This document shows, piece after piece, positions 1 through 11,460 of a stretch of 64,000 nucleotides of DNA. Made by a program: the position numbers and the translations under genes. Each line of letters begins with the position of its first letter. Positions within the stretch are counted from its first letter, which is position 1. The notes below the pieces were generated by a model. The model ran no database searches, was not told where the DNA came from, and was given only the letters and a program-made list of their open reading frames with translations. Source of the stretch: Physella acuta (Eukaryota; Mollusca; Gastropoda; Physidae); the NCBI RefSeq assembly GCF_028476545.1, contig NW_026732372.1, forward strand, positions 186,001-250,000. Direction: 5' to 3'.

Positions 1-102
1 AGTTGAAAGTTTGTCCTAGGGAAGGGTCGCTACGCCTCTGGGGGGGGGGGGTGACACTATTAAGTGCCGCACCGGGTGACACCCGACCTCGCTACGCCAC
101 TG
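1..102. mobile_element. Family A MITE, right part (cut by window edge)
   Basis: The stretch ends in GACCTCGCTACGCCACTG, the terminal inverted repeat shared with the complete family A copies. An internal second terminus (TCGCTACGCCTCTG) precedes a G-tract and a GTGACAC module, as in the copy at 61201-61473. The left end and its target duplication lie outside the window. Confidence 0.8.
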
Positions 103-153
103 CGCACTATATATAGGCCTATATATATATATAGGCCTATATATATATATAGG

Positions 154-222
<69 letters not shown>
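103..222. repeat. (TA)n/(GT)n microsatellite with TATAGGCC interruptions
   Basis: TA dinucleotides are broken three times by a TATAGGCCTATA palindrome and run into a short GT tract. Open frames over this stretch (YIYIYI) are repeat products. Confidence 0.95.
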
Positions 223-224
<2 letters not shown>

Positions 225-227
225 TGA

Positions 228-417
228 AAAGAAACTCGTCGGACTGCTAACCCGAAAGTCTCGAGTTCGAATCCCAGGTTCGAGCAGTAGAGTCCACCCA
301 GCTCTGATGGGTACCTGACTCATGTTAGGAAAAATAAAGGCGACAAGGCGTAACAACACTAATCCTGCATGGAGGTCATGGAAACAAGTGAACTCTACTT
401 CACCTATTGCACGGACC
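228..417 (+). mobile_element. tRNA-derived SINE
   Basis: A pol III B-box-like GAGTTCGAATCCC near 262-275 is followed by a conserved body (GAGTCCACCC, TGATGGGTACCTGACTCA) and a tail module GTGAACTCTACTTCACC. The same body recurs at 49899-50095 and, inverted, at 55969-56200 and 56565-56752. The A-box half is weak here. Confidence 0.75.
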
Positions 418-425
418 AACGTGCA

Positions 426-568
426 CAGTAGCGTAGCGAGGGGCGCCAAAATGGGTTGGAAAAATAAATTGAAAGGTTGAGGGGGGGTGCAAATCGAAAT
501 CTTGAGGGGGGGGGGGTGCAAATCGAAAAGTTTGTCCCCGGGCGCCGAGAAGGGTCGCTACGCCTCTG
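426..568. mobile_element. Family A MITE (short copy)
   Basis: It runs from CAGTAGCGTAGCGAGG to GGGTCGCTACGCCTCTG. The flanks AACGTGCA and AAAGTGCA match at 7 of 8 positions, consistent with an aged 8-bp target duplication of hAT type. The interior holds G-tracts and the GCGCCAAAATGGGTTGG module. Confidence 0.85.
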
Positions 569-828
569 AAAGTGCATTACACCCCCCCCCCCCCCCCCCC
601 CCCCCCCCTTTTTTTTTTCTTATTTCGTTCTACTCTGCATGTCTATTACCCTCTGTCTCCAAGCCATACAGTAGGCTATAAAATAAACTATTCTGTGCTA
701 AAGATCCTGAGTTAGTTTGTCTTGACAACGCACTAGAATTCCACGTTGGTTTAAAAAAAAAGTTGCTTTTTTATCGTTCTTCAACCAGCAGTTTTTTTTT
801 TCTTAATTTGTTGTTGATTATTTGCTAG

Positions 829-1105
829 AAGGCAGAGCCCCCTTGCGAAATCCAAGTATTCAACTTCAGCTTATTGTGTCCGTTGGATTCCACACATTCA
901 TGCAGTTCCTTTGTTTGCTGTGGTTTGTTTCATGTTCACACAACCAGATACCTTGTCTCAATCTAATGTGTAGGCCTACTTTAGATTTTCTAAATGTTTC
1001 TGATGATTTGCTATTGTGTATTAATTTGCATTTTGAGTAGTGGTATTAACACTCACTGATATAGAATCTAGTTATGGGTTAAGCAAAAAAGTGAAATAAA
1101 TGTGT
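829..1105 (+). other. Possible terminal exon / 3' UTR of an upstream gene
   Basis: A polypyrimidine run and TTTGCTAG acceptor (AG at 827-828) precede about 220 bases open in one frame (LEGRAPLRNPSIQLQ..., with a hydrophobic run). An AATAAA lies near 1095. No family is recognised and no upstream exon is visible in the window, so this could equally be random intergenic DNA. Confidence 0.2.
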
Positions 1106-1539
1106 CTGAAACTCCAGTGCTTCATACGTTCCTATACATTGCCGTGCCGTGTATAAAACATCAAATATTTTTTTCAAAATCTAAAAAAAGAAATCTATGT
1201 TGAAAAGTAGGCCTACATTTGAGGTCTTCTTGCCTCATTAAAAGTTTTTCTCGATCTTCAGTGTGGACTTGGGATAACACTATACGCAAACTTAGAGTTT
1301 AGATTTTTTTAAAAAGATTCCACATGTGACCTGTTATTTATCAAGGTTATATCTTGATTTTATCATTATCGTGTTGTCTAATGTCTAGGTGCCAACAGCG
1401 GAAAGGCCCTCCAAGGAAATAGAAACCCATTTATAACTTAATTAAGTTAATAGTCTAGTGTGTGATTTGTATTCATATGTCTATTGCATATTTCCTAGAA
1501 TAAAAATGATGTTGGTTAAAAATTTCAGGTATGCAACAA

Positions 1540-1920
1540 CTATGGAATGTTCCACGTGGAACGAAGTTTTGTAGTGTTGTGTTTCCTGCCACGCAGCAGA
1601 CTCCAAAATGTTTTTCGCTTTGGTTGGTTGATTAAATTCATAGGCCACGTTGGCACCAATGCCATTGGGCCAGCAACGTCACATGTTACATTTTCTGCAA
1701 TTTCATTGGCCCGAGCTCTCCTAGAATTAAGATAGAGTTAAGAGCTTATTATTTAGCTTACGAGATTTACTATGCTGCGGTGATATTGAAGTTTTCTTTA
1801 AAACTAATCGATTTTTAGCAGTGCTCTTGATCTAGATTCTAGATCTATAACTTAATTTGAATCACGTAAGCTTTGATTACTGATCTCACACTACCTATAG
1901 CCATTTACACGTTAAGGTAA
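1540..1920 (+). promoter_or_regulatory. Candidate promoter and non-coding first exon of the calumenin-like gene
   Basis: In AT-rich surroundings this block is richer in GC. It holds a palindromic E-box TTCCACGTGGAA (about 1551-1561), CCACG at 1645, CCAAT at 1656, and two inverted CCAAT boxes (ATTGG) near 1664 and 1705. CCAAT plus CCACG combinations are known in ER-stress-responsive chaperone promoters, but I see no exact ERSE spacing. A good donor AAG|GTAAGT at 1916/1917 could end a 5' UTR exon that splices to the acceptor just before the ATG at 2678. Confidence 0.35.
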
Positions 1921-2440
1921 GTTAAGTAGTTAATTAATTAATAAGTACTTCTTAGCCAATCTTAGCATAAGTCAAGAGTGACTCAAGAGTCTTCTTATTC
2001 TTAAATTCTTAATCTTATCTTAATATCTATTCTACTAATACTAAGACTAGAAATCTTGAGTCTAGAGTAGATCTAGATCTAGATCTCTAGATCTAGAATC
2101 TAGATCTAGATTTCTAGATCTAGATCTAGTAGTAGTCTAGTCTAGATCTAAATCTAGAAGTAGAATCTAGATCTAGAGTTCTAGAGTTTTATTTGTTCAA
2201 TGGGGGGGGGGGGGGGGGGGGGGGGGAGTTAAAAAGTAGATCTAGGCCTATATAATTTTTTAAATTAATTTTAGTATATATTTTCTGCCCCTCCCCCCTC
2301 CCCCAAGAGATGCCAGACCTGGAAGAAACTCTGATTATTGATTATAATATTATTCTATATTCACTACTAGTCTAACTAGATCTAGATTCTAGTAAATACT
2401 ACTGTGCTAGTATCTTAGTCTAGTGAAATCTAGTCTTAAG
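1845..2440. repeat. TCTAGATC-rich low-complexity DNA with a poly-G run
   Basis: Overlapping palindromic TCTAGA and AGATCT words recur through the block, densest at 2040-2180, with a long G run at 2203-2226. The 3' edge (2281-2330) carries a family B MITE end (CTGGAAGAAACTCTG). It would lie in the first intron of the calumenin-like gene if the upstream non-coding exon is real. Confidence 0.75.
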
Positions 2441-2677
2441 ATTTTAAATTAGCATGCAAAAAACATGGTAATCAAAGAAAAGCGGCAAGATCAAATGCAG
2501 AGACCTACTGTCACACTGTGCATGACAGGAATACTGAAAAGTAATAACCACATCTAGATCTAGCAGATTTCATGAACAGCTTTTAAATTTGTAAAGAACT
2601 AAACTGAAGCTTACCTGACTGATCTATTACTTAATTTTTAAGTAGATCTAGGCCTAATTTTTCCCCTTTATAAACAG

Positions 2678-5324
2678 ATGCAGAAATCAGGGCAAGCTAT
2701 GAAGCTGTATACTTTCATTTTGGTACTGTTTATCATCACCACTGTTTACTGTAGTGCCATTCCTACAAACGAAAAGAAACAGAGAGTCCAAGACAAGGTA
2801 TAATCTATATTAATTTAAAAATTTAGAAAAATATTTAATCTTTTTTGTTTTAATATGACAACTTGTTTATGTTTGTAGATGTTCATTGCATGGTGCTTGA
2901 CAAAAAATTAATATATTATATTAATTAAAAAGTGTCTAGAAAAAATGTATACTGCTGTCTGTTGTGATTTATCATAAATATAGCACTTAATCAAAAGTTA
3001 TGAAATAAGTTTTAAACCCAAACATAGGCAAATTATCTTAAATATCCCTTAGCTATAATTAAATCACCGCTACATGAGTAATTTTTTGATAAAATTTACC
3101 TATCTGTTTCAATTTTCTAGCCTCTAAGTGATGAGGAACATGAAGTTCATGGTGAGCACAACAATGATTATGACCATGATGCTTTTCTTGGTCATGAAGA
3201 AGCAGAGACTTTTGATCAGTTGTCACCAGAAGAAAGCAAGAGAAGATTGGCGTAAGAAAGGACAATTTATTAGAAATTTAGAAATATTTGATCACATTTC
3301 CACTATTTTTTCTTAGCCGTGTATAATGTGATATACTTTATGTATTTTAGTATCATCGTAGACAAGATTGATAAGGACAAAGATGGTGAAGTAACAGAGC
3401 CAGAGCTGAAAGAATGGATTCAGTATGTACAAAGACGTTACATTGTCACAGACACTGATCGCATGTGGAAAGACCATGCACCTGATGATGATAACTCTCT
3501 ATCTTGGGAATCTTATCAGAAACGTACTTTTGGTTACAGTGATGGTAAGCTTGCATTACTTTTGTTTTAGAATTATGTTGAAATTTACATAATGAATGAT
3601 AATGTAAAAAGTTTTTCATTCAAATTCTTATTCTCTTTTCTATTTTCCACTTTTAAAAAAATATAGAACCAGTTGAGGGTGCTCCTACTTATGAATACAA
3701 AGACATGATCATGAGAGACAAAAGAAGGTGGCACCAAGCAGATAAAAATGGTGATGGTAAAATGACAAAAGAGGAGTTCCAAGATTTTCTTCATCCTGAG
3801 GAAGCTGAACACATGAGGGGTATTGTTGTTGATGTAAGTAATTTTTATTATGAAATTTGGGTAGATAAAAAACTATTAAGTAAAACATTTAATTTTTATT
3901 AAATAATTGTACTGACTTTTTTCTTACTATAAATTTTAGGAAACACTAGAGGATATTGATAAAGATGGAGATGGTTATATAAGTTTACAAGAATATATTG
4001 GTAAGTTTTTTTTTTTTGATCAATAAAACCTAACTCACCCTTCAGTATAATTTTACTAAATGAAAGAAATTTTTTTTTAGAAACTATCTCTTGTAGCTTA
4101 ATTCGAAGCTTTAAAAACTATAAACAATTGTTTTGTTATAAGACATTGTTATTTATGGCAAACACTAAAATAGATGGTTACTGCTATAGATGATATTTGG
4201 GGTGATGATGACGAAGATGATGAAAATGACCCTGAGAATGAAGGCGAACCAGATTGGGTGAAATCAGAAAGGGAACAGTTTGCAAATTTTCGTGACAAAG
4301 ATCATGATGGGAGACTTGATAAACATGAAATAAGGGAATGGATTATTCCAGAAGATTATGATCATAGTACTGCCGAGGCTGAGCACCTCATTCGATCCTC
4401 TGATGAAAATAGGGTTGGTTTGGATAAGAGTAAAGTGTTGCCACCCAATCCATTACATTTGCTGTATACTTTTACATAGTACAAAAATCAGACCAAAAAC
4501 AAGCTTACAGAATCCAAACTTCTTTTTAAATGAAGTGCCAGGGGTATTAAACCCAGTAGTAGGATTTAAGGATTACAGATTGTCAGTACAAAGTTATGAA
4601 CAGTAAAGAGATGGACATGGGTGGCACTCTTCACTTTTTTGTTTTTCATTCTTTTCTCTACTCCTACTCTGTGCCTACCCATAGGTGACATGTGGCCTCG
4701 TACCCCTGAAGAAGAAGGGAAAGAAGAACCTGATTGGGTTAAATCAGAACGCGAACAATTTGCTAATTACCGTGATAAAAACAAGGATGGGAAAATGGAC
4801 AAGGCAGAAGTAATGGAGTGGATAATCCCCCATGATTATGATCACTCACGAGCAGAAGCTATACACCTGATTTTTGAATCAGATACAGATAAGGTATACG
4901 TTTTAGTAATTTGGCATGGCTATTTGGGCGACATTATATTATCGATAATTTATTCAGTTTTTTAAAATGTATCTGCACTTCGTTAATTCAAATTTTAAAG
5001 TGGAAACATCCACTTCGCCACTTATATCTTTGAAAAACCGTATGATTCTAGTTAACTAAAGAACTACCTGTCACCTATATAGGTTTCTTCTCTGTTTTCT
5101 GTCACTCACATTTTTATTTACATAATTTTTTCAAATAATTTATATATTAATTATAATTTATTGCTATAATTGCATGTGTATTAGTGTAAATATAATTATC
5201 TTTTTTTATATTTCACTAGGATGGCAAGCTTAGCAAAGAGGAAATTTTGGACAAATATGACTTGTTTGTAGGAAGCCAAGCTACAGATTTTGGTGAAGCT
5301 TTAACTAAACATGATGAGTTTTAA
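2678..5324 (+). CDS. CALU-like: Calumenin/reticulocalbin-like ER calcium-binding EF-hand protein
   Basis: Exons are 2678-2797, 3121-3251, 3351-3544, 3667-3833, 3940-4000, then 4190-4413 or 4685-4893, and 5220-5324. All junctions are GT-AG and in phase, giving 328 or 333 residues; human calumenin has 315. The first exon gives a signal peptide; the in-frame Met8 ([18 protein letters not shown]) is the better start of the secretory signal. EF-hand loops lie at about residues 91-102, 174-185, 211-222, 255-266 and 291-302. The second loop (about 127-138) is degenerate, with Ala at position 1 and Ser at 12. The protein ends in HDEF, the ER-retention type tail of calumenins and reticulocalbins, after the calumenin-like [14 protein letters not shown]. 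The family is known to bind calcium with low affinity in the secretory pathway. The AG directly before the ATG suggests a 5' UTR intron. Confidence 0.93.
4190..4413 (+). other. Alternative exon 6a of the calumenin-like gene (EF-hand 5)
   Basis: Acceptor GCTATAG lies at 4183-4189. The exon reads DDIWG, an acidic run ([15 protein letters not shown]), then [14 protein letters not shown] and an intact EF loop [12 protein letters not shown]. It enters at phase 1 and leaves at phase 0, as 6b does. The donor AGG|GTTGGT is weak. Spliced to the last exon it rebuilds EF-hand 6 (DENR+DGKLSKEE). If the donor is skipped, the frame runs 21 more codons to a stop and loses HDEF. Confidence 0.7.
4685..4893 (+). 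other. Alternative exon 6b of the calumenin-like gene (EF-hand 5)
   Basis: Acceptor CCCATAG is followed by [29 protein letters not shown] and the EF loop [12 protein letters not shown]. The donor is AAG|GTATAC. This version is closest to the calumenin pattern (EPDWVK, REQF, DYDH). It is 15 bases shorter than 6a and lacks the long Asp/Glu run. Because 6a ends in phase 0 and 6b begins in phase 1, including both would shift the frame, so the pair is expected to be mutually exclusive. Confidence 0.85.
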
Positions 5325-8300
5325 CCAGTGTATTTGCTAGTTTATAGAAATGAACATTTCCTAAATATTTCTGATAGTGAAGTTAATAAACTTTGACAAA
5401 AAAATAGCAGTTCATATTTAACAAAAGAGATGGTTAGAACCATTGAGTCTCAGTAGAACAGTTAGTATTAATATGTTAGTTACAAAAGGTAAATGATGGT
5501 AGTTTATTAGACTTGGCACATAAGATACCCTCTCAACAAACCGATGTTTGACTAAACCATATTGATTTTGATTTGTTTAAACTATTAGATTGCTATCTTT
5601 GCATTTAGAGATACCTAATGCCGTAAATTATTATCACAGGGAGCAGACTACCTCTCTGATATTGTATATAGCTTCACTCAATTGATATTATACCATAGCG
5701 ATATGGTTTTTTTAAAAACAAAAAGTATTCTTTTATAATGTCTGCAGTTAAAGCATTTGATTTCAATCCCTGGTAGAATTTTCTTTTAAAACCTTTGTTC
5801 ATCCTTGAATTTAGTATATCCAAGGTAACCATTACATTACATGTTTATGAACCAACCATATCAGTAACTAAATACAAATAATCTGACCTAGAGTACCATT
5901 TTGAATCAGTGTATATAAAATGGTTACCACTAATTGAAATCCGTCCTTAAGATGTACTTGTAATTTTTATTACCGAAGTAACATTATTCTGTTACAGTCC
6001 AATTTTAAATCCCCTAATTAATTGATTTTCTAAAAATATCATGTCATAAACATCTGATCTATTTGGTTGAATTTAATTGCTGTCATTACTGAAAAACAAA
6101 TCTCATTGTTCATTTTTTAATACATTTGTGACACTTAAGAGCTGCAACAAAAAAGTTTGTTGAATAATCTGAACAAAGGTTCTAGATGTCAAATTTTTTT
6201 GCCTTGATTGTAACATTTTGTTCAGTCAGCAGCTAATGTTTAATGTTTTTTTTTATACATTCAGTATTTAGTTATAAATCATTCATCGAATTCATAAGAA
6301 ATTATTGTTTTATGTTAAAAGATTAACAGGATAGTCTTAGCAATTGTATTATTATTAGAATATCACTCTTGTTAATTTATACACACAATTTACACAAATT
6401 TCTTGTGTATTTTTAACCATACAAAAAAGTGGAATTGTACTAATTCATATATTCTGCACATTAATTTAGAATCAAAATTTTCTTTTTAGCACTTCTTTAT
6501 GTCATGTGTATACCTAGTTATAAAATGTTTTATTCATTTAAAAAAAAACTTAACTTTTCATGTATCATCAACCTATGTTACTCAATTTAAGCAAGATATT
6601 TATATGCTTGATTATCTTAGTTTTCTACCTTAGAATACCTTAAACGTATAACCAAATTTATTACATAAGAAATGCATATAATTATGTAATATCTAGGATA
6701 GTGAATATATAGGCCTAATCATGTAGAAAAAAACTTAACAAAAGAATTTTAGATGTTGTTTTAAAATGGTTTGATCATTTTATTTGCTAAAATATTAAGT
6801 AATTATTTTTTTTTTTGCTTGAGCAATAACAATTTTATGTTGCCACAACTAGGCTATTGTAAAAAAAACCAAAGTGATGTATGTTTTACAGTGATTCATT
6901 TGATTTTGTTTTTAGACTGAGCCAGCCAATTTGATTGTTTTACTCACTAACAATGGTGCTCATTTGCTGCTTGCCTACTACAATGTACCTGCTGTTTTGA
7001 CTTACTTCCACTCTATTGTTGTTTGACTTTACCAAACCTGAAGCTTCCCACTGTTTCACTTAATATTATGTTCCTTTTTGTTTACTTAACACAGTAATGT
7101 TGATTTGTTAGTAAGAGGTGCAGTGAGGATAAAATTAAGAACCAAAATTTTTAGAAATGATTTTAATCATTGTTTAGATATGTGACTACATTTGTAATAT
7201 AAAATTGTATAGATTGGTTACAAGCAACTGAGAAAGATCTGTGCCATTATTAGTTAATTGAAACTAAACATTGAGGCTTCTATTTTGTTGTCTAATTTGC
7301 TGCCAACTATTTAGTTGGTTTTAGCCTTTTATTAAAGAGATTATTAAAGAGATAGACAAAGCTTAACCCAATATAACCCAGCTTACAGTTGTACACTGCC
7401 ACTAGTATATTCTGGTTTAGTATCTAAAATGATAGTGCTGTTTGTATAAAAAATATAACAGTTGCTTGACAAAGACTGTTTTTAATTTCCACCTACAATG
7501 ACTATCAGTATTCTTTTAATTTATCCTGAGATTGTGTTAGCCAAATGTTTTGAACCTAACTAATGATGTGTTCTGTTTATGTGTATCATATGTACATTCT
7601 CTATTGAACATGAATTATGTGTGCAAGTTGATGTGTCTAGTCAGTCAATTGTATATACAAAACAGAAGTTTACTCACTTCCTCCAATGATCAAATGATAG
7701 TTTGAAAGATGCTTTTAACCCTTTAGCTGCTACAGATTTGTATGTATGCATGTCTACATAAAATGTATTCATGAATCTGTACAAGAACCACTAATAACAA
7801 GATGGTGATGATGGCAAAATAACATTTACACCTTTTAAAAAATATATATTAATTATTCTTTGAAACATTTAAAAAAATTGAATATTGTATAACAGGAGTT
7901 GTATCCCTTACCAATTGTAATTAGATGGTTCAAGTAACTTTGTGCTGCATGATAAAACTGTGTGTTGCATGCTAACATTCTACCTTTTGTATGTGTATCA
8001 CATGTCACCCAATGTGCCACTATGGAGATGGTGTTCATGGTAACAAAAGCACTGTCTTCTATTGTACCACACGACATTGTGTTCTGGCTATAGGCCACAA
8101 GATAATAAAACCTGGACTTTAATGGCATGGACCCTGAATGATCAAAAAAATGTTTTCTTACTTTTTTAAATGATGTATTTGAATGCATAGCTCTGAATAA
8201 AGACGTATGAAGTTTTATTTTTACTTGTTTTTTCTTAATTGTTACATATTGTTAATTCAGTTGATTTTGTCACTTTTTTTTCTTTCAACAACCTAATCTG

Positions 8301-8940
8301 GTGTAGATAACAGAAGACTAAAATTCCAGGTGTTTCAAGGCTACTGATTTGACACCCTGTCATTATAAACTGCACCCTACTACATTAAGGGTTTCTTCAC
8401 CTCATTGTTTACTTGGAGAGATTCTGGAAGAAATTCTGCTTGTAATGCAAGTAAAAGAAAAATATTAATCAACTGTTTAGCTAGAGTGTCATAATAAAGA
8501 ACAACATTCTGAGACTAGTGTTGGTATAAATAACAGGCTGTTTAAGTTTTTTTTAATATAATTTTTTTCATTGTTTACTTTTTATAGTAAACTTTTGACC
8601 TGCTGCCCACTAAATCGTGGCTATGATACACTATGTATGAGTCGCTGGCTACCATACACCAGAAGACTACAAACACAGAAACTTATTCGGGAACACATTC
8701 TGTCTATCTCTTGTCGTCTGGTAGACTTTTGATCAGTTGCCTCCATTCCTCTGTCTCCTCTTCCAATGTCTCACCTAGCATTTAACCCGTCCATTTTTCT
8801 TTGATGTAGTTTGACCCGTTTCTTTTGACCAAGCTTTTTCTTTATACGGACAGTAGACTCTGAGCCTTGTCTTGAAGACATTGTGACGCAATTGTAATAT
8901 CAAAGTTTTCGTTTATTAAATTGCCAAGAGGCCGTTATGA
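5325..8940 (+). other. Long AT-rich 3' region of the calumenin-like gene
   Basis: No coding potential, transposon ends or tandem arrays were seen. AATAAA signals occur at 5385-5390 (short 3' UTR) and 8196-8201 (possible long 3' UTR). The scarcity of mobile DNA over 3.6 kb, unlike the rest of the window, fits a transcribed 3' UTR. Which signal is used cannot be told. Confidence 0.5.
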
Positions 8941-8963
8941 AGCTCTTAATCCTACCATACAAT

Positions 8964-9197
8964 CAGAGGCGTAGCGAGGGGGGGGGGGGGGGGGGCGGGG
9001 GGTTCGGACCGCACCGGGTGACACCATTTAGGGGGGTGACACCAAGGCAAAAAATAGCAAAATGTATAGAGAAAAATTTGAGGGGGGGGGGGTGCAAATC
9101 GAAAATTGAAAGTTTGCCCCGGGAAGGGTTGCTACGCCTTTGGGGGTGACACCATTTACTGCCGCACCGGGTGACACCCGACCTCGCTACGCCACTG
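8964..9197. mobile_element. Family A MITE, complete
   Basis: It runs from CAGAGGCGTAGCGAGG to CCTCGCTACGCCACTG, flanked on both sides by the perfect 8-bp duplication CATACAAT (8956-8963 and 9198-9205). The interior carries a G-tract, the GGTGACACCA module, and an inner second terminus near 9140. Confidence 0.93.
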
Positions 9198-9266
9198 CAT
9201 ACAATATAAAATTGGGGATGCTGTCTTTAAATGTTAAGCTTTCTATAGTTTTCTAAAACATAAATA

Positions 9267-9494
9267 GGGTCTATCCAGTAAAGAAAAACTAGCAAATCTA
9301 CTCAGGAGACTCCATAAATGACGTCATATTTGGGGGGGGGGATGTTTAAAAAAGTTCAAATGCAATTTTGAAGTGTGCCATCATTTGGGGGTGGGGGTGG
9401 GGGGGGGGGGGTCTGATTTAATGTGACGATGTATGACAACAAAGGGAGGTAAAAATTGACAAAAAAGAGTGACGTCATTTATGGATTACCCCCT
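9267..9494. mobile_element. Family C MITE, diverged
   Basis: An inner CTCCATAAATGACGTCA on the left and TGACGTCATTTATGGATTACC on the right form the inverted ends. G-tracts and TGTGACGATGT modules match other family C copies. The left terminus is irregular. Confidence 0.65.
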
Positions 9495-9934
9495 CACCCC
9501 CATCCCCCCAAATGGAGGTCTCTGAATTATTTTACAAATCCACACCAGTCCCTTTAATGGTAAGATATAGTTTGAAAAAAAAAACAACAACAGCTGCAAA
9601 AATATATTTCTTTCTTTTTGTATCGCCTTCCCACTTCATCACCACACAGTTCAAGAAACGATTCAGTAGTTCCGGGACGTGATGATGCGGGCAGCTTCAC
9701 ATTACACTCGTTTAAAGGCCCACATCTACATCCTTAAACACAATACACGGTGAATGGGTTATTTTTATTTTCGTTAAAGTAATATGGAGGAATTGTAAGC
9801 TTAAGGCGTAGTCTATTGGTTTTGCGTAAGGGGAAACTCGACTAGGCTTATATTTTGTTCTATTTAAAATAAAATTGTCTGTTTACAGTTTGTGTTTTTA
9901 TATTTTGTTATGATGGATAAAGTGAGCACGACCA

Positions 9935-9985
9935 GTGTTTCTTCCAGACTTTTTTCTCCTAGGGGGGGGGGGGCACTTTTTCTGT
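9935..9985. mobile_element. Family B MITE end fragment
   Basis: CAGTGTTTCTTCCAGAC followed by TTTTTTCTCC and a G-tract matches the terminus of the complete family B copies; no partner end was found nearby. Confidence 0.55.
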
Positions 9986-10858
9986 TACCCTGAACACAAA
10001 AACAATGAAAGCATATCAAAACGCCCGGTTTTTTTTTCGATCCCTTAACATATCTTTGCTTTTTTTTTTTTTAAAAAGTGTCCAGGATAATATCGTGAAT
10101 TATATGAATATCACGTTTGTTATGGTCGACTGTATTGTTTCGTTATTATCGAAAGAGAAACTCACGTTAGGCCAATAGTGTGTAAGCATAATTATGATTG
10201 ATAAAGCAGTTTTCGCTCAGAAGCTTATGAAAAAGTCCAGATTTTTTTCCTGTAAATAAATTCTACTACAAGTCGATACCGAGAACTATTTAATTTAGAA
10301 AAAGTAATAGATTAGAATCTATACTAATTTAACTATTTTTTAAAAACAATTCCAACAGTTTAAAATTAAAAACAATCCGAGACCGCTAGTTTACCGATAA
10401 AGGGAAGCAACAATATCACCACGAGTGATCTCGCCTACTTAATCCTCTTTACATTATCTTTTTTTTAACTTGGCGAACCAAGCTCCCAGCCCTTGACATT
10501 AACTACTGCGGGTTGTGTACGTTGAACTTGTTAGCCATAATAAAAAAGACAGTTTAACGTCTGCGGGACGGTCTTTGGTTGTGTCAACTTAACCTGTCTT
10601 CGACTGGTTTTATTTTGCGATTTATTCCCAATTCGTCGATCCAGTGGGCTGTTCCTTGACAAGGTAATGGACCTTTTTCCATTGCTTTTTTTCTGCGTGT
10701 GTTTCTGCAGTTATTTTTAATAATTAAAAAAAAACGACAGTATGATTATAGTTGTACTGTTAAGAAATATTATTGAAAAGAATTTTTTAAAATTATAAAT
10801 ATTAATTGTGATGTACTGGTGCCAGAGGGGACAGCGGGGTTGGATGGTAGAGCACAAA

Positions 10859-11305
10859 TCTATATATATAATTCTCTTCTGGGAGACGCTAGAAAACAAG
10901 CTGTAAGCGCGCTCCCTACCACCCCACCCCTACATGGTCTGGTGAGCTTTGGTTCACGCTAAATGTTTACATTCGTAGAGCCGGGTTTAGTGACGGCTAT
11001 TAGGGGCAGATAATTTAGTTTGAAACGATTTTAAACTTAGGGGAGGTAACTAAGAGGAGGCTGCTTTCACGGGGGGGGGGGGGGGGGGGGTAAGGTAGGG
11101 GTTGGGGGGAAAGGAGGGTGGGGGTAGGGGTTGGGGGAAAGGAGGGTGGGGGGTAGTATCGTTCTTAACGACCTACTGATAGTGTTTTAAAGCAAATATT
11201 TTCAGTGGCAGCATTGGTACTATCGAATTAACAAATTATGAATTACTGAAAAGTAGAAAATAAAACAACTAAATAGCGGCATATGATATGCCGCGGGTCG
11301 GCTCG
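10859..11305 (+). mobile_element. Non-autonomous Helitron-like element 1
   Basis: The 5' end is A|TCTATATATATAATTC; the 3' end is GGGTCGGCTCG|T. A 9-bp stem with a one-base loop (GCGGCATAT-G-ATATGCCGC, 11276-11294) sits 11 bases before the end, where Helitrons carry a hairpin. Insertion between A and T without target duplication fits Helitrons; CTCG in place of the usual CTRR is unusual. Related copies are at 25452, 33803 and 34244. No Rep/helicase is present. Confidence 0.65.
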
Positions 11306-11307
11306 TA

Positions 11308-11460
11308 AGCTTGATTACCCTAAAGTCTCGAGATCAGATCCCGGGCCCGGGTCCTAGGGACCACACAGGTAAAACAGGTGAGCTGCACTGTTTCACGAGC
11401 TAGATGAGTTAGTATGGGCAAATATAGCCAACTATTGCGCTTCAATTAGATGAATAGGTC
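11308..11460 (+). mobile_element. Diverged SINE remnant
   Basis: AAGTCTCGAGATCAGATCCC resembles the B-box region of the SINE at 49899-50095. It directly abuts Helitron-like element 1. Confidence 0.45.

Noticed and set aside
2040-2180. Regulatory array of TCTAGATC palindromes
   Set aside because: The same words appear in other low-complexity places (23880, 2380), and irregular spacing fits slippage.
7853-8188. 111-residue minus-strand frame
   Set aside because: It lies in the AT-rich 3' region of the calumenin-like gene, with no domain and no codon bias.
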